The notes beneath the pieces are model-generated. The model saw only the letters and a list, made by a program, of their open reading frames with translations, searched no databases and was not told the origin of the DNA. The position numbers were made by a program, and so were the translations under genes. A DNA stretch of 64,000 bases, taken from positions 124,001 through 188,000 of the forward strand of contig PQAM01000010.1 in NCBI GenBank assembly GCA_003104975.1, written 5' to 3'. Source of the stretch: Candidatus Methylomirabilota bacterium (lineage in GTDB: Bacteria; Methylomirabilota; Methylomirabilia; Methylomirabilales; Methylomirabilaceae). Below, piece by piece: positions 9,176-17,540 of the stretch; position 1 is the first letter of the stretch, and every line of letters starts with the position of its first letter.

Positions 9176-9666
9176 CGTCCATTCCCTTTCATGTATGGTT
9201 CCATCGAAGATCGTATTGTCCCGTGGGCTGCTATCCGCTCGATGGTTTCCCGCATCCGAACGTAATGCGTTCCTTCCCAATAGATCCGGCGGCACCCGGG
9301 ACACCGCGTAAACCGTTCCTGTGTGCGCCAGACGAACTCGGGAACTTCGCCCTGCAGCTCGGTCTTATCGACCGTTTCAATGAGTAGGTTGCAGCGCAGG
9401 CACAGACGGCCGACCCGAGGCGGTAACCCAAAGTGAACAATAACCTGGCGAATCTGCTCATCGTAGTGGTCGCTGGTGATCAATAGCGTCAGGTGGGGCG
9501 GCAGCCGTGGTGCGATACGGGTGTCGCGGGTCAGCACCACCCGGTTCTCCGCCAGGGCCAGGCGCACCAGCCTGGCATCGTCGCCTCGCCAATACAGCGT
9601 GTCATATCCCACCAGGCGAAGCCACTTGGCCAACCGCCCCAACATCGCATCGGCCACAAACCGCAT
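9166..9666 (-). CDS. Mut7-C RNase domain protein (DUF82)
   Basis: 166-residue protein with the PIN-like Mut7-C fold. The N-terminus FVADAMLGRLAKWLRLVGYDT and the LTRDTRI motif carry the expected acidic residues. A zinc-ribbon-like C-terminal part has two Cys pairs (CLRC near 109 and CPGC near 134). The family is annotated as a putative RNase in bacteria and archaea, with little direct biochemistry. First gene of the fmt-rsmB-PASTA group; its stop overlaps the fmt start. Confidence 0.85.
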   Translation of the reverse strand: MRFVADAMLGRLAKWLRLVGYDTLYWRGDDARLVRLALAENRVVLTRDTRIAPRLPPHLTLLITSDHYDEQIRQVIVHFGLPPRVGRLCLRCNLLIETVDKTELQGEVPEFVWRTQERFTRCPGCRRIYWEGTHYVRMRETIERIAAHGTIRSSMEPYMKGNGRCA

Positions 9667-9798
9667 TGTTGTACCGTCCTTCCCCGATCTTCTACGTCCT
9701 TGACGCCCGGAAGATGCGCCGCGTCACTGTCACTATAGCACACGCACACGATCCTTGACCCTCCCAGCCTCTACCACAACACAGACTTGGATTGGGAA

Positions 9799-10227
9799 AT
9801 GGAAAAGTTTGTGCTAATCTTCCTCGAAGATCAGTTGTGTCAGGGTCAGGATGGGATCAGAATCCGAACGGTGCAGTCCATCATTCGCCACCGGCTGGAA
9901 GACTGCGAGGCGTCCAACCGACCGGTCAAGGTGCAGGAGCCGCATTTCACGGTATTCCCGGAATTCATGGGCGCGTCGTATCTGCGTCGGTATGAACTCT
10001 TCTGTCGGAAGCTCGTGCTTGAGCGACACTACACCACGGCGGCCTTCATTGCCTCAACAGCTGACGGGGGGATCCTGGGACATTTCTCGACGCCGGCGGA
10101 AGACCTTTCTCTTGAACGTTTTGCCAGGGTTCTCGCGGCCCATCTGGGCGGGCTTGGATGGCTACATGGAAAAGACTGTTCACAGACTGCTCAATGCCGA
10201 TTCGCGCGACCTGTCCTTTCTCAGTGA
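9799..10227 (+). pseudogene. Restriction-endonuclease-like fragment, N-terminus missing
   Basis: The frame contains EPHFTVFPEFMGASYLRRYE followed by CRKLVLERHY and a Ser-rich segment. These are reminiscent of the C-terminal half of XhoI/PaeR7I-type restriction enzymes, but I am not certain of the family. The reading frame is open upstream without a clear ribosome site, and no N-terminal half is visible. It overlaps the start of a DNA methyltransferase fragment, the layout expected of a type II restriction-modification pair. Likely a remnant. It could also be a small intact gene of unknown function. Confidence 0.4.
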
Positions 10228-10690
10228 CGCTTCGGTTCACCTTGTCGTGACTTCGCCCCCGTACTGGAATCTCAAGCGGTACAATGAGAACCCTGACCAA
10301 CTCGGCCATATCCAGGACTATGAAGGATTCCTCTTTGAGTTGGAGAAGGTCTGGCGACACGTCTACCGAATACTTGTTCCCGGTGGTCGTATGGTGTGCG
10401 TTGTCGGGGATGTGTGCGTCGCAAGGCGGGATTTCGGACGCCACCTGGTTTTCCCGTTGCACGCCGACATCTGCGTCATGTGCCGGCGTATCGGATTCGA
10501 TAACCTCAACCCGATCATCTGGCACAAGATTGCTAATGCATCCTACGAGGTCGAGAACGGGTCGAAGTTCCTTAGTTCCGTTAGACGGCTCGACAACCCC
10601 GCAAGGGTGGGGAGGATGAGGAGATGTATTGCCATCAATGTGGTGCAACAGCTTACGGCGCCTACTGCTCTCACTGCGGGACGAAGCTAA
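10166..10690 (+). pseudogene. Truncated site-specific DNA methyltransferase
   Basis: The product begins MEKTVHRLLNADSRDL and has motif IV TSPPYW near residue 30, the signature of amino-methyltransferases (N4-cytosine or N6-adenine). It continues with LVPGGRMVCVVGDV and IIWHKIANASYEVENGSKFL. Homologous-looking sequence stops around 10570 (residue 135), and the remaining 40 residues are not family-like. A motif I/FxGxG region expected in the C-terminal part of this class is absent. The gene therefore appears cut and joined to unrelated DNA next to a GC hairpin (CCCCGC-AAGG-GTGGGG, about 10597). It belongs with the upstream endonuclease-like fragment. Confidence 0.6.
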
Positions 10691-11248
10691 TCATTGCTGA
10701 TAACGATCCTGAACCACTCTCGCAAGATTGGGCTGACGAAATTCGATATGAGGTTCTTCTGCGCCAACCTGAGGTGCGAGATTTAATTGCGCGTCACGCC
10801 TCACAATCCCAGAAGCGTATGTCTGCGGAGGATTTTCTTGAACTGTGCGACAAGGCGTTTGTTCCCATTGCGGGTGTGTCTTTAGCCAAGATCGGAGCGA
10901 TTGTGCAACCTATTCTATGCCGCTCTTGGCATCAAAACAGGTAAGACGCGCAAGGAACTTGTTGGCGGGCCCTCCGGTAAGGTACTCGTCGCAACAATTT
11001 GCTCGCTTGCCCGTCATGGACAGCCGCTCAATAAAGTTCAGCAAGGTCAAGACGGTTGTTTGCTCAAGGCGGATCTCCCTTCGGATATATGGAGCTTCGC
11101 GGGCGATCTTGTGATTACCATTGAACGACAGGGGCGGGGCACGTCTGTTGAAGCTGCCACGGTTATTAAGGGTCAGTTATATGACTGGGGCAAAAGTAAC
11201 CGGATTCTCAGCGAGCTGCTCGACGACATAAAAGGCTTGCCCGTGTAG
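10624..11248 (+). pseudogene. Frameshifted zinc-ribbon protein of unknown function
   Basis: The first frame starts MYCHQCGATAYGAYCSHCG, a clear CxxC...CxxC zinc ribbon, and runs to 10944. Around 10905-10912 the sensible protein moves to the +1 frame (10901-11248): SLAKIGAIVQP continues as YAALGIKTGKTRKELV and then a plausible globular domain to KGLPV. Joined, it would give about 207 residues: a zinc ribbon, a helical region and an alpha/beta domain. A single-base indel is the simplest explanation. I do not recognise the family. It sits directly after the broken methyltransferase. Confidence 0.5.
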
Positions 11249-11445
11249 GTGTTCTTTTTGGCCTGGCCGCCTACAGACAGTGTCCAGCCGACTTCGCATC
11301 ACAAAATGGGAGACGTCCAACGTGTGTGCCACGTATGACATAAAGGAGCGAGGTGAGAGTCCTCGCGCCAAGTGATCGCTGAGCTGACCTGCCTGCTGGC
11401 AGGCAGGAGGCGAGCAGAGGGGTACGAGCGTCACCGTGAGGGAGG
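11249..11445 (+). other. Non-coding stretch with intron-like or structured-RNA features
   Basis: No gene is seen. The segment from about 11318 contains GTGTGCCACGTATGACAT, then GAGGTGAGAGTCCTCGCG at 11350, which resembles the GGTGnAAGTCC element of bacterial group II intron domain I. A CTGCCTG-CTGG-CAGGCAG hairpin follows at about 11390. These features suggest a ribozyme fragment or other structured RNA upstream of the CAP gene. This rests on pattern resemblance only. Confidence 0.25.
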
Positions 11446-12111
11446 ATGCCGAAGGAGAAGTCCAATTCAAAGATGCGAGGGGACCTGTCTCCGTGCGACC
11501 TACAGACGGGCGTTCGCGCTGTGCACAATCGGTTTAGCTGCCCCGATATCAGCAGGACCGGGATTCGCTGGATCGTAATCCTGCTTGGGATGGCGTCGCT
11601 TAACCTGCCGGCGATCGCCAGTAGCGCGGCACAGACCGATACCGGTTCTACGCTCACCACCAAAGAAGCCAACAAGTTAGTCCAGTATCACAACAAGGTT
11701 CGCGTGGAGGTGGGTGTTGGACCTGTCAAATGGTCGCCGATAGTGGCCACATTTGCGCAGCAGTGGGCAAATGAAGTGGCTAGGACCGGAGAGGTGAGAC
11801 ATCGGCCACGAGAGGGTAAGTGGAAGCAGAAATACGGTGAGAATATCGCGTGGGGATTCGGCGGCGCTCATGATGTACTGTCTGGTGCCGAACGCTGGTA
11901 CGCCGCAATCAAGTTCTACACTCCCGGAACTCCGATTCCGGACTCGTTCGGGAACTTCAAGGCAGGGCATTACACCCAAATGGTTTGGAAGGACACGACC
12001 GAAATCGGAGCCGGCAAGGCGATCATCCAGACGGGCGAGAGGAAAGGCTGGTTGGTCATCGTCTGCAACTACAACCCGCCTGGGAATCTCATTGACAAGA
12101 AACCATGCTGA
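11446..12111 (+). CDS. Secreted CAP (SCP/PR1-like) domain protein
   Basis: 221 codons. After a polar leader, a hydrophobic segment (IRWIVILLGMASLNLPAIA) ending at SSAAQ looks like a signal peptide. The CAP domain follows (about 70-220) with the usual signatures: YHNKVRVEVGVGPVKWSP, GENIAWG, GHYTQMVWKDTTEIG and VCNYNPPGN. The paired His/Glu cavity residues (H in RHRP, E in GENIAW, H in GHYTQ) are present. CAP proteins are extracellular and bind lipids or act in envelope remodelling; the role here is unknown. The true start may be downstream of 11446, because residues before the signal are unlike the family. Confidence 0.85.
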   Translation: MPKEKSNSKMRGDLSPCDLQTGVRAVHNRFSCPDISRTGIRWIVILLGMASLNLPAIASSAAQTDTGSTLTTKEANKLVQYHNKVRVEVGVGPVKWSPIVATFAQQWANEVARTGEVRHRPREGKWKQKYGENIAWGFGGAHDVLSGAERWYAAIKFYTPGTPIPDSFGNFKAGHYTQMVWKDTTEIGAGKAIIQTGERKGWLVIVCNYNPPGNLIDKKPC

Positions 12112-12888
12112 CGCCGCCGGAATCGCGCCATCATTATGGCAGGAGCAAAATGGGCGTCAGGGTCTGATGAAGCGTCGCTGCAAAGCCGCTGCTCGGGCCG
12201 CTGAACCGGAGCGATGACGCGAGCGCTTCGCGCCGTGCCATCGCGGCTGCGGCTTGCCATCCGCTTTCTGTACGGTGCCCTCGTACTGGTCATCAAGCGG
12301 CCGCGGTGGCCGGTTGTCCACGCGGGTACTCTCGCGCATCTGCCTGTCGCTGATCCGCAGCCGCGTTAGACATGCGGACATCGGAGAGGTAGAATGAACC
12401 GGATAGTCCTGCAGTGCGGAAGGAGACACGCATGTGGACTGAATGTCGAGTGTCTAACCTAACCACAACCGTGCCGCCGGTTCCGCTACAAAGCTGAGGG
12501 AAGAGACCAGACCCTTTCCGCAAGCACCACGGCATCTGGGCAACCGGGTGTGGTGAAGCGAAACATTCCTCTCTAAGTAAGAAGGAGGTGCAAGCCGAGT
12601 AGGCTGTACCGCGAAGGGAATCCGTTGGCGCCGACCTCGTAGCCCCCGCAAGGGGAGTCAAGGAGGGCCGAGCATGTCAGCGATCGCGAAGGACATGGAA
12701 GGTGCGAGGACTCTGGAAGTGCGGGACGAAAGCGCATGACGGGTGTTCTGGGACGGCTGAGGCTGACCCGGCATCCGGAAAAGATCCAGGTGGTGGACCT
12801 GGTGGGTAGGCGGCGTTGAGTGGAAGGTTGTGCCCGGCAACGAGATAGAGCGTAAGGTGTTGTTTGGCACGTGCTCTTCTGGAGGGCC
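12112..12888 (+). other. 777-bp region without a credible gene; possible group II intron remnant or structured RNA
   Basis: Several overlapping minus-strand frames exist but show no domains and have strand-shadow composition. From about 12380 to 12880 the plus strand is rich in short GC stems with GNRA-like loops (for example CCCCC-GCAA-GGGG at 12644, and CATCTGGGCAACCGGGTGTGG at 12530) and polypurine connectors, resembling the ribozyme portion that precedes a reverse-transcriptase ORF in bacterial group II introns. No reverse transcriptase and no clear domain V is present. A degenerate intron is the leading guess; an uncharacterised structured RNA is the alternative. Confidence 0.3.
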
Positions 12889-13266
12889 ATGATGAGGATA
12901 CATCCAGAATGGCCTTTACGACTGGGTTGCGGCTTTGCAAACCTCTACGCGGGCTTCTTCCTGCTGACTGATCCTGCAGTCTTCCACAAGTACGTGCCCA
13001 GCTGGCTGAGCCACGTTGCCAACGCGATCGCTTCAGTTGATATCTACCTGCGACTGCAGGGACTTGGAGAGATCATGATCGCAATCTGCCTCTTTGGATG
13101 GTTTTTCCCACGCTGGTGTGTACGTGCGGCATCATCGCTGCTTGCTCTCGAAATGACACTCATTTTCATCTTTGTCGGGGTCGATGCTGTGACGTTTCGC
13201 AACGCAGGCCTTCTGGGGTCTGCGCTCTCGTTACTTATCCTTTCGTACCGAGAAAAAGAGGGATAG
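12889..13266 (+). CDS. Small four-helix membrane protein
   Basis: About 125 residues from ATG 12889 (GGAGGG just upstream; ATG 12892 is equally possible). Four hydrophobic stretches are visible: LGCGFANLYAGFFLL, EIMIAICLFGWFF, LLALEMTLIFIFVGV and LLGSALSLLILS. The arrangement resembles DoxX-like small membrane proteins, though no diagnostic motif is present. It lies alone before the nitric oxide reductase on the same strand, separated by a candidate promoter, so it is probably not in the same transcript. Function unknown. Confidence 0.65.
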   Translation: MMRIHPEWPLRLGCGFANLYAGFFLLTDPAVFHKYVPSWLSHVANAIASVDIYLRLQGLGEIMIAICLFGWFFPRWCVRAASSLLALEMTLIFIFVGVDAVTFRNAGLLGSALSLLILSYREKEG

Positions 13267-13406
13267 AGGTGGCTCAATTCTGATGGAGAGTGGGTTCTGG
13301 CCCAACAACGCGCCTTCCGACCCCCTGCTTCCCGAAGATTTCCTCACTTCGCTCGGCGCCGCTGAGCGCGAGCGTTAACACCCGTCAATTTAGCATTGTT
13401 ACGGTA

Positions 13407-13434
13407 TTGCCGTATTACTTCTTTACCGTATAAT
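13407..13434 (+). promoter_or_regulatory. Candidate sigma70-type promoter for the nitric oxide reductase
   Basis: TTGCCG (13407-13412), a 16-bp spacer and a perfect TATAAT (13429-13434). A small inverted repeat (TACGG-TATTG-CCGTA) overlaps the -35 side and could be an operator. It would give a roughly 250-base leader before the reductase start. No FNR/NnrR-type box was recognised. Confidence 0.45.
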
Positions 13435-13581
13435 GGTCCATTAGCCAGGTAAGAACGAAGCGAGTCTGAAAATCGCATCCGAAAACATGGCGAGGAGAGG
13501 AAGGCCCTGTAATGTCGCCGGACGGGTGCTTGCGGACAAATCGGGCTCGAGCCGTCTGGAGAAACGAAAGGAGCCGAGAGT

Positions 13582-13692
13582 ATGGTCGGGAAGGTCTCTC
13601 GCGAGAAGCTGCGCAGAGTCTGGGAGGAGCACGTCCGGGTTGGCCCGCTGAATCCGAAAAACCGCGACATAAGCCAAAGGAGCAATTCATGA
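13582..13692 (+). CDS. 36-residue upstream ORF coupled to norZ
   Basis: ATG at 13582 has AAAGGAG eight bases upstream. It encodes a basic 36-residue peptide starting MVGKVSREKLRRVWEEH and stops with a TGA that overlaps the reductase start (ATGA). The ribosome site and coupling argue that it is translated, and it may set the translation rate of the membrane enzyme. There is no similarity I recognise; chance occurrence is possible. Confidence 0.35.
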   Translation: MVGKVSREKLRRVWEEHVRVGPLNPKNRDISQRSNS

Positions 13693-15920
13693 TGGCACAC
13701 CCTAATGGGCTGTCCCCGTGGTGGCGGTACGCGCTCGCTATCGTCTTGCTGGTCGGGTTGACGGTCTTGATCTGGCTGGCGGTACGCACCTATCAGTACG
13801 CGCCGCCGATTCCAGAGAGGGTCGTTGGACCGGGCGGCGCGGTCATCTTGACAGCCGATGACATCCGCGCCGGACAGGAAGTGTTCTTGAAGTACGGCCT
13901 GATGGAGAACGGCTCCGTCTGGGGACATGGGGCGTACCTGGGACCGGATTTTTCGGCGGCGTATCTGCACGCATTGGCGGTACAGGCGGGACCGGCGTTG
14001 AAACAGAATCGCTATGATCCGCAGACTGGCGCCTTAACGTTTACGGAGACCGAGGTAGCCGTATTCGAGAAGCAGGTAGCCCAGTGGACGGACTACTTCG
14101 CAGAGCCGGCGGGGAATGTTGGGTTGCCGGCCAAATACATCGTTGACCCCACGGAGTTGCGGCAGCTTACGGCCTTTTTCGCATGGACGGCCTGGGCGTC
14201 GGTTGCGAATCGACCTGGCAAGCCCTACTCCTATACGAACAACTTTCCGTACGAACCGCTGGCCGGGAATACACTGACGGCTGACGCAATTCTGTGGAGC
14301 GCGCTGAGTCTGATTGCGCTGTTGGCGGGGATCGCGGGGGTGCTGGTCGCATTCGGCAAGTTCGATTTCCTGGGCTGGAAGGGGGGGAGCGGACATGTGC
14401 ACCCGATGATGCTGCCCGGTATGGCGTCGGAGAGCCAGCGAGCAACAATCAAGCTGTTTGTCATTGTCGCGTTGCTCTTTCTGGCGCAGGTGATTGTCGG
14501 CGCCGCCACCGCGCATTACCGGGCGGAGCCCGGCAAGTTCTACGGGATCGATCTGGCACAGATCGCGCCGAGCCACATCATGCGGACATGGCACCTGCAG
14601 TTCGCGATCTTCTGGATCGCAACCGCCTACGTGGCAGGCGGGCTGTTCCTGGCTGCGACGCTGGGCAACAGCGAGCCGCGCGGGCAGGTCCTGGGCATCA
14701 ATCTGTTGGGGGCCGCTCTGCTGGTGGTTGTGGTCGGCAGTTCCCTGGGCGAGTGGCTGGGGGTGCAGCAGGTGTTCGGCTCGCTGTGGTTCTGGCTGGG
14801 GCATCAGGGCTGGGAGTATCTGGACCTGGGGCGGCTGTGGCAGATCCTGTTGGTCGTCGGGCTGCTGCTGTGGCTGATGCTGCTGGTACGCGCTACGGCG
14901 TCGGCGCGGCAGAACCCGAAACAGCGTCAGATCGCCTCGCTGTTTCTGTATGCCGCCCTCGCGATCCCCCTCTTTTACCTGCCGGCGATGTTCTTCGACA
15001 GCACCACCCACCTATCGGTTGTGGATAACTGGCGGTTCTGGATCGTCCACCTCTGGGTCGAAGGATTTCTGGAACTGTTCGTGACGGTCATGGTGGCGCT
15101 GATCTTTCTGGAGTTGGGCGTGATGTCGCAGACGAACGTGGCACGGGTCGTCTATCTTGACGCCATCCTCTATCTGGGTAGCGGCATCATCGGCACCGGA
15201 CACCATTGGTACTGGACCGGCCAGACGACCATCACGATGGCCCTGTCGGCTGTTTTCTCGGCCATGGAGGTGGTCCCGCTGACCCTGTTGACGTTGGATG
15301 CGTGGGACTTCATCAAGCTCACCCGAAGTCAGTGCGGGGTGTGCGAGTTGCCGGTGTCGTTTCCGCACAAGTGGACCTTTTATTTCCTGATGGCGGTCGG
15401 CTTCTGGAATTTCGTCGGCGCGGGCGTGTTCGGTTTCCTCATCAACCTGCCGGTCGTCAGTTTCTATGAGGTCGGGACGATCCTGACATCAAACCACGGG
15501 CATACGGCGATGATGGGCGTATTCGGGATGCTCGCGCTCGCGCTGATGGTGATTGCCTTCCGGCAGGTGCTGGATGAACCGCAGTGGCAGCGGATAGAGA
15601 AACTTGTGCGCGTGTCATTCTGGGGACTGAATGTCGGTCTGGCGATGATGGTCATTCTGAGCCTCTTTCCCGGAGGCATCCTGCAACTGTGGGATGTATT
15701 GACCAACGGTTATTGGCATGCGCGCGGTCCTGAGTTTATGAACCGGCCGTTCGTGCGCCTGCTGGAATGGCTGCGCCTTCCCGGGGATGCCGTGTTTATC
15801 GTGTTCGGCGCTGCGCCGATGGCGTGGGCGGCGGTTCTGACCTGGAGGTCCGTCCTCGTCGGCAGAAGGCGTCACTCACGGAATAATATCGATTCGCTGT
15901 CGTCGTGGTCTTCGTCGTGA
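13689..15920 (+). CDS. norZ: Quinol-dependent nitric oxide reductase (qNOR)
   Basis: Reduces 2 NO to N2O with electrons from quinol, in the cytoplasmic membrane. ATG 13689 follows AAAGGAG; upstream in-frame codons to 13512 are not family-like. The 744-residue protein has an N-terminal extension with a helix at 13-30, a periplasmic domain, and 12-13 NorB-type helices. The catalytic set is complete: His454 and Glu458 (HLWVEG), His505-His506 (GTGHHWYW), Glu527 (SAMEVVP) and haem ligands His603/His605 (NHGHTAM). The quinol-site residues His276, Glu280, Phe284 and Asp700 are also present. NO dismutase paralogues of NC10 bacteria are reported to differ at these places, so this copy reads as a true reductase. 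Confidence 0.95.
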   Translation: MMAHPNGLSPWWRYALAIVLLVGLTVLIWLAVRTYQYAPPIPERVVGPGGAVILTADDIRAGQEVFLKYGLMENGSVWGHGAYLGPDFSAAYLHALAVQAGPALKQNRYDPQTGALTFTETEVAVFEKQVAQWTDYFAEPAGNVGLPAKYIVDPTELRQLTAFFAWTAWASVANRPGKPYSYTNNFPYEPLAGNTLTADAILWSALSLIALLAGIAGVLVAFGKFDFLGWKGGSGHVHPMMLPGMASESQRATIKLFVIVALLFLAQVIVGAATAHYRAEPGKFYGIDLAQIAPSHIMRTWHLQFAIFWIATAYVAGGLFLAATLGNSEPRGQVLGINLLGAALLVVVVGSSLGEWLGVQQVFGSLWFWLGHQGWEYLDLGRLWQILLVVGLLLWLMLLVRATASARQNPKQRQIASLFLYAALAIPLFYLPAMFFDSTTHLSVVDNWRFWIVHLWVEGFLELFVTVMVALIFLELGVMSQTNVARVVYLDAILYLGSGIIGTGHHWYWTGQTTITMALSAVFSAMEVVPLTLLTLDAWDFIKLTRSQCGVCELPVSFPHKWTFYFLMAVGFWNFVGAGVFGFLINLPVVSFYEVGTILTSNHGHTAMMGVFGMLALALMVIAFRQVLDEPQWQRIEKLVRVSFWGLNVGLAMMVILSLFPGGILQLWDVLTNGYWHARGPEFMNRPFVRLLEWLRLPGDAVFIVFGAAPMAWAAVLTWRSVLVGRRRHSRNNIDSLSSWSSS

Positions 15921-15980
15921 CAGGCAGAAAACCGGTCGATCGATCCTATTCATTGTCGGTCACAACAATGCTGCGAGCGC

Positions 15981-16009
15981 TTGACAAGTTCTGAAAAAGA
16001 CAGCACAAT
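15981..16009 (+). promoter_or_regulatory. Candidate promoter for the secreted protein gene
   Basis: TTGACA at 15981, 17-bp spacer, CACAAT at 16004. It lies 83 bp before the start codon at 16092. The -35 is perfect and the -10 matches 4 of 6. Confidence 0.4.
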
Positions 16010-16091
16010 TACCCGGATCCCCGACACTGTTGACTGACGAGATACCGACCAACTACCGAATGGCAACGACTTGAACAAGGAGTAGACATTG

Positions 16092-16625
16092 ATGCTGAGA
16101 CACCTCACCGCGGGCGCCGTCGCCGGCGTTCTTGTGCTGGGGCCATTTCAAGCGGCCTTAGCGGCGAATATCATCGATTTGCTTTTTGAGATCAATACTA
16201 AAGATGACGACAAAGATAAAGGCGAACCGATTAATTTTCAAATCCTGAAAGACGACAAGATCGTGGTCTATGATTCCGGCTGGCACTTCGGCAACTGGGT
16301 CTTAAAGCCGGACGCCTACAACTACAGGAGGGCGCCTTGGGCCGGTTCCAGAATCATCGTTCCCATTACAACCGACGACTGCTCCAGACTGAAATTGCGC
16401 GTCGAAAAAATGGGCGATAATCCCTGGAAGGCCTCCTTTCAGGTTCGGGCTAACGAGAAACAACTTACGCTGCTAAGCGAGACGCCCACCGTTGAGTTCG
16501 GCAAGGGCCATCCGATCCTCCCTGAAAAGCCGGCCGATGGCCGGAAAAATGCGCCGGTCACGCACTGGGATGGCGGAAACGTTCATATCTTCCAATTCAA
16601 CTGTCTGCCGGAGGAGAAAAAGTAG
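16092..16625 (+). CDS. Secreted protein of unknown function
   Basis: 177 residues with a good signal peptide (MLRHLTAGAVAGVLVLG to AALA, cleavage before ANII). AAGGAG lies upstream; a TTG three bases earlier is also usable. The mature part is hydrophilic with several aromatic and charged beta-like stretches (YDSGWHFGNWVLKPDAYNY, WKASFQVRANEKQLTLL) and two cysteines (DDCSR, FNCLP) that could form a disulfide in the periplasm. No family recognised. It stands alone with its own candidate promoter between the nitric oxide reductase and a convergent transporter operon. Confidence 0.7.
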   Translation: MLRHLTAGAVAGVLVLGPFQAALAANIIDLLFEINTKDDDKDKGEPINFQILKDDKIVVYDSGWHFGNWVLKPDAYNYRRAPWAGSRIIVPITTDDCSRLKLRVEKMGDNPWKASFQVRANEKQLTLLSETPTVEFGKGHPILPEKPADGRKNAPVTHWDGGNVHIFQFNCLPEEKK

Positions 16626-16637
16626 GCTCGGAGCGCA

Positions 16638-17540
16638 TCAGATGAGGCGGCTTCTGAGGTGGGCGCTGAGGGCATCGACGGCGGTGACGATCAGGTAGAT
16701 GGCAAGAATCAGGGTCAGCAGCCGGTGCTCCAGGAAGAGGCTGATGGCGATCTGGATCTGCTGGCCCAGGCCCCCGGCCCCCACGTAGCCGAGGATGACC
16801 GCCTCCCGGATGTTGACCTCCCAGCGGTACAGGGTATACGCGACACATTCCGGCAAGACCTGGGGCAGGATACCGTAGAACAGAATCTGCAGACGGCCGG
16901 CGCCGGTCGCCTGTAATGCCTCGATCGGCTGGACCTCGACGTTTTCCATTACCTCGCCAAACAGCCGTCCCAGGACGCCTCCGGTGTGAATCCCGAGCGC
17001 AAGCATCCCCGGGAACGGGCCGAGGCCGACCGCAAAGACAAGAATCAACGCCCAGACCAGGTGGGGAACAGTCCGCAGGAGATTGAGCACGGCCTTGGCG
17101 CAAAGATACAGAGCGGTCCGGAGCCCGCGCATCCATGGACGGCTCTGGCCCATTTCAAACAAGAGCCCGGTGAACATCAGATTACGGCTGGAAAGAACGA
17201 CCAGGGAGCAGGCGATCAGGACCGCCAGGATCGTCCCCAGAAACGACATGGCAAAGGTCTCGAGCGCCCAATAACCGGTATTCCACAGGAACCGGGCAGA
17301 CAGATCCGGCGGGAAGAGCTTGCTGACATAGGCGAGGATCTGAATGACACTCTCACCGCCTAAGAGGCTGCGCAGCGAGAACTCCGTTCCTATATAGCTC
17401 CAGGCGATGAGGATAAGGAGCCCGACAAGGATCATGAGGCTCCGGGCGAAGGGGTGATCGCGCCTGTGAGTCCCTGCCGGTATCGCCGCCAGGGAAGAAC
17501 GCTCCATCCTTTCAGACATTCGATCGACCCAGAATCGCAC
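16638..17540 (-). CDS. phnE: Phosphonate-type ABC transporter permease (PhnE), downstream copy
   Basis: Inner-membrane permease of about 300 residues with six hydrophobic segments. It carries the EAA-type loop region GEVMENVEVQPIEALQATGA and GYVGAGGLGQQIQIAISLF near the C-terminus, characteristic of PhnE. Transports phosphonate, phosphite or a related oxyanion with PhnC. The start may be GTG 17540 or the ATGs at 17519/17507; all overlap or abut the end of the upstream permease gene. Third gene of phnC-phnE-phnE; paired permeases of this type probably form a heterodimer. Confidence 0.9.
   Translation of the reverse strand: MRFWVDRMSERMERSSLAAIPAGTHRRDHPFARSLMILVGLLILIAWSYIGTEFSLRSLLGGESVIQILAYVSKLFPPDLSARFLWNTGYWALETFAMSFLGTILAVLIACSLVVLSSRNLMFTGLLFEMGQSRPWMRGLRTALYLCAKAVLNLLRTVPHLVWALILVFAVGLGPFPGMLALGIHTGGVLGRLFGEVMENVEVQPIEALQATGAGRLQILFYGILPQVLPECVAYTLYRWEVNIREAVILGYVGAGGLGQQIQIAISLFLEHRLLTLILAIYLIVTAVDALSAHLRSRLI

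Noticed and set aside
12157-12940. Overlapping minus-strand frames of 65-122 codons
   Set aside because: No ribosome sites, domains or consistent codon use; the region looks like structured non-coding DNA.
14034-15011. 325-codon minus-strand frame opposite norZ
   Set aside because: Gln/Arg/His-rich shadow of the transmembrane-coding strand; no protein character.
13689-15920. Nitric oxide dismutase (Nod) as the function of the qNOR-like gene
   Set aside because: Quinol-binding and catalytic residues expected of a true quinol NO reductase are all present, including the His-His pair that is reported to be altered in Nod.
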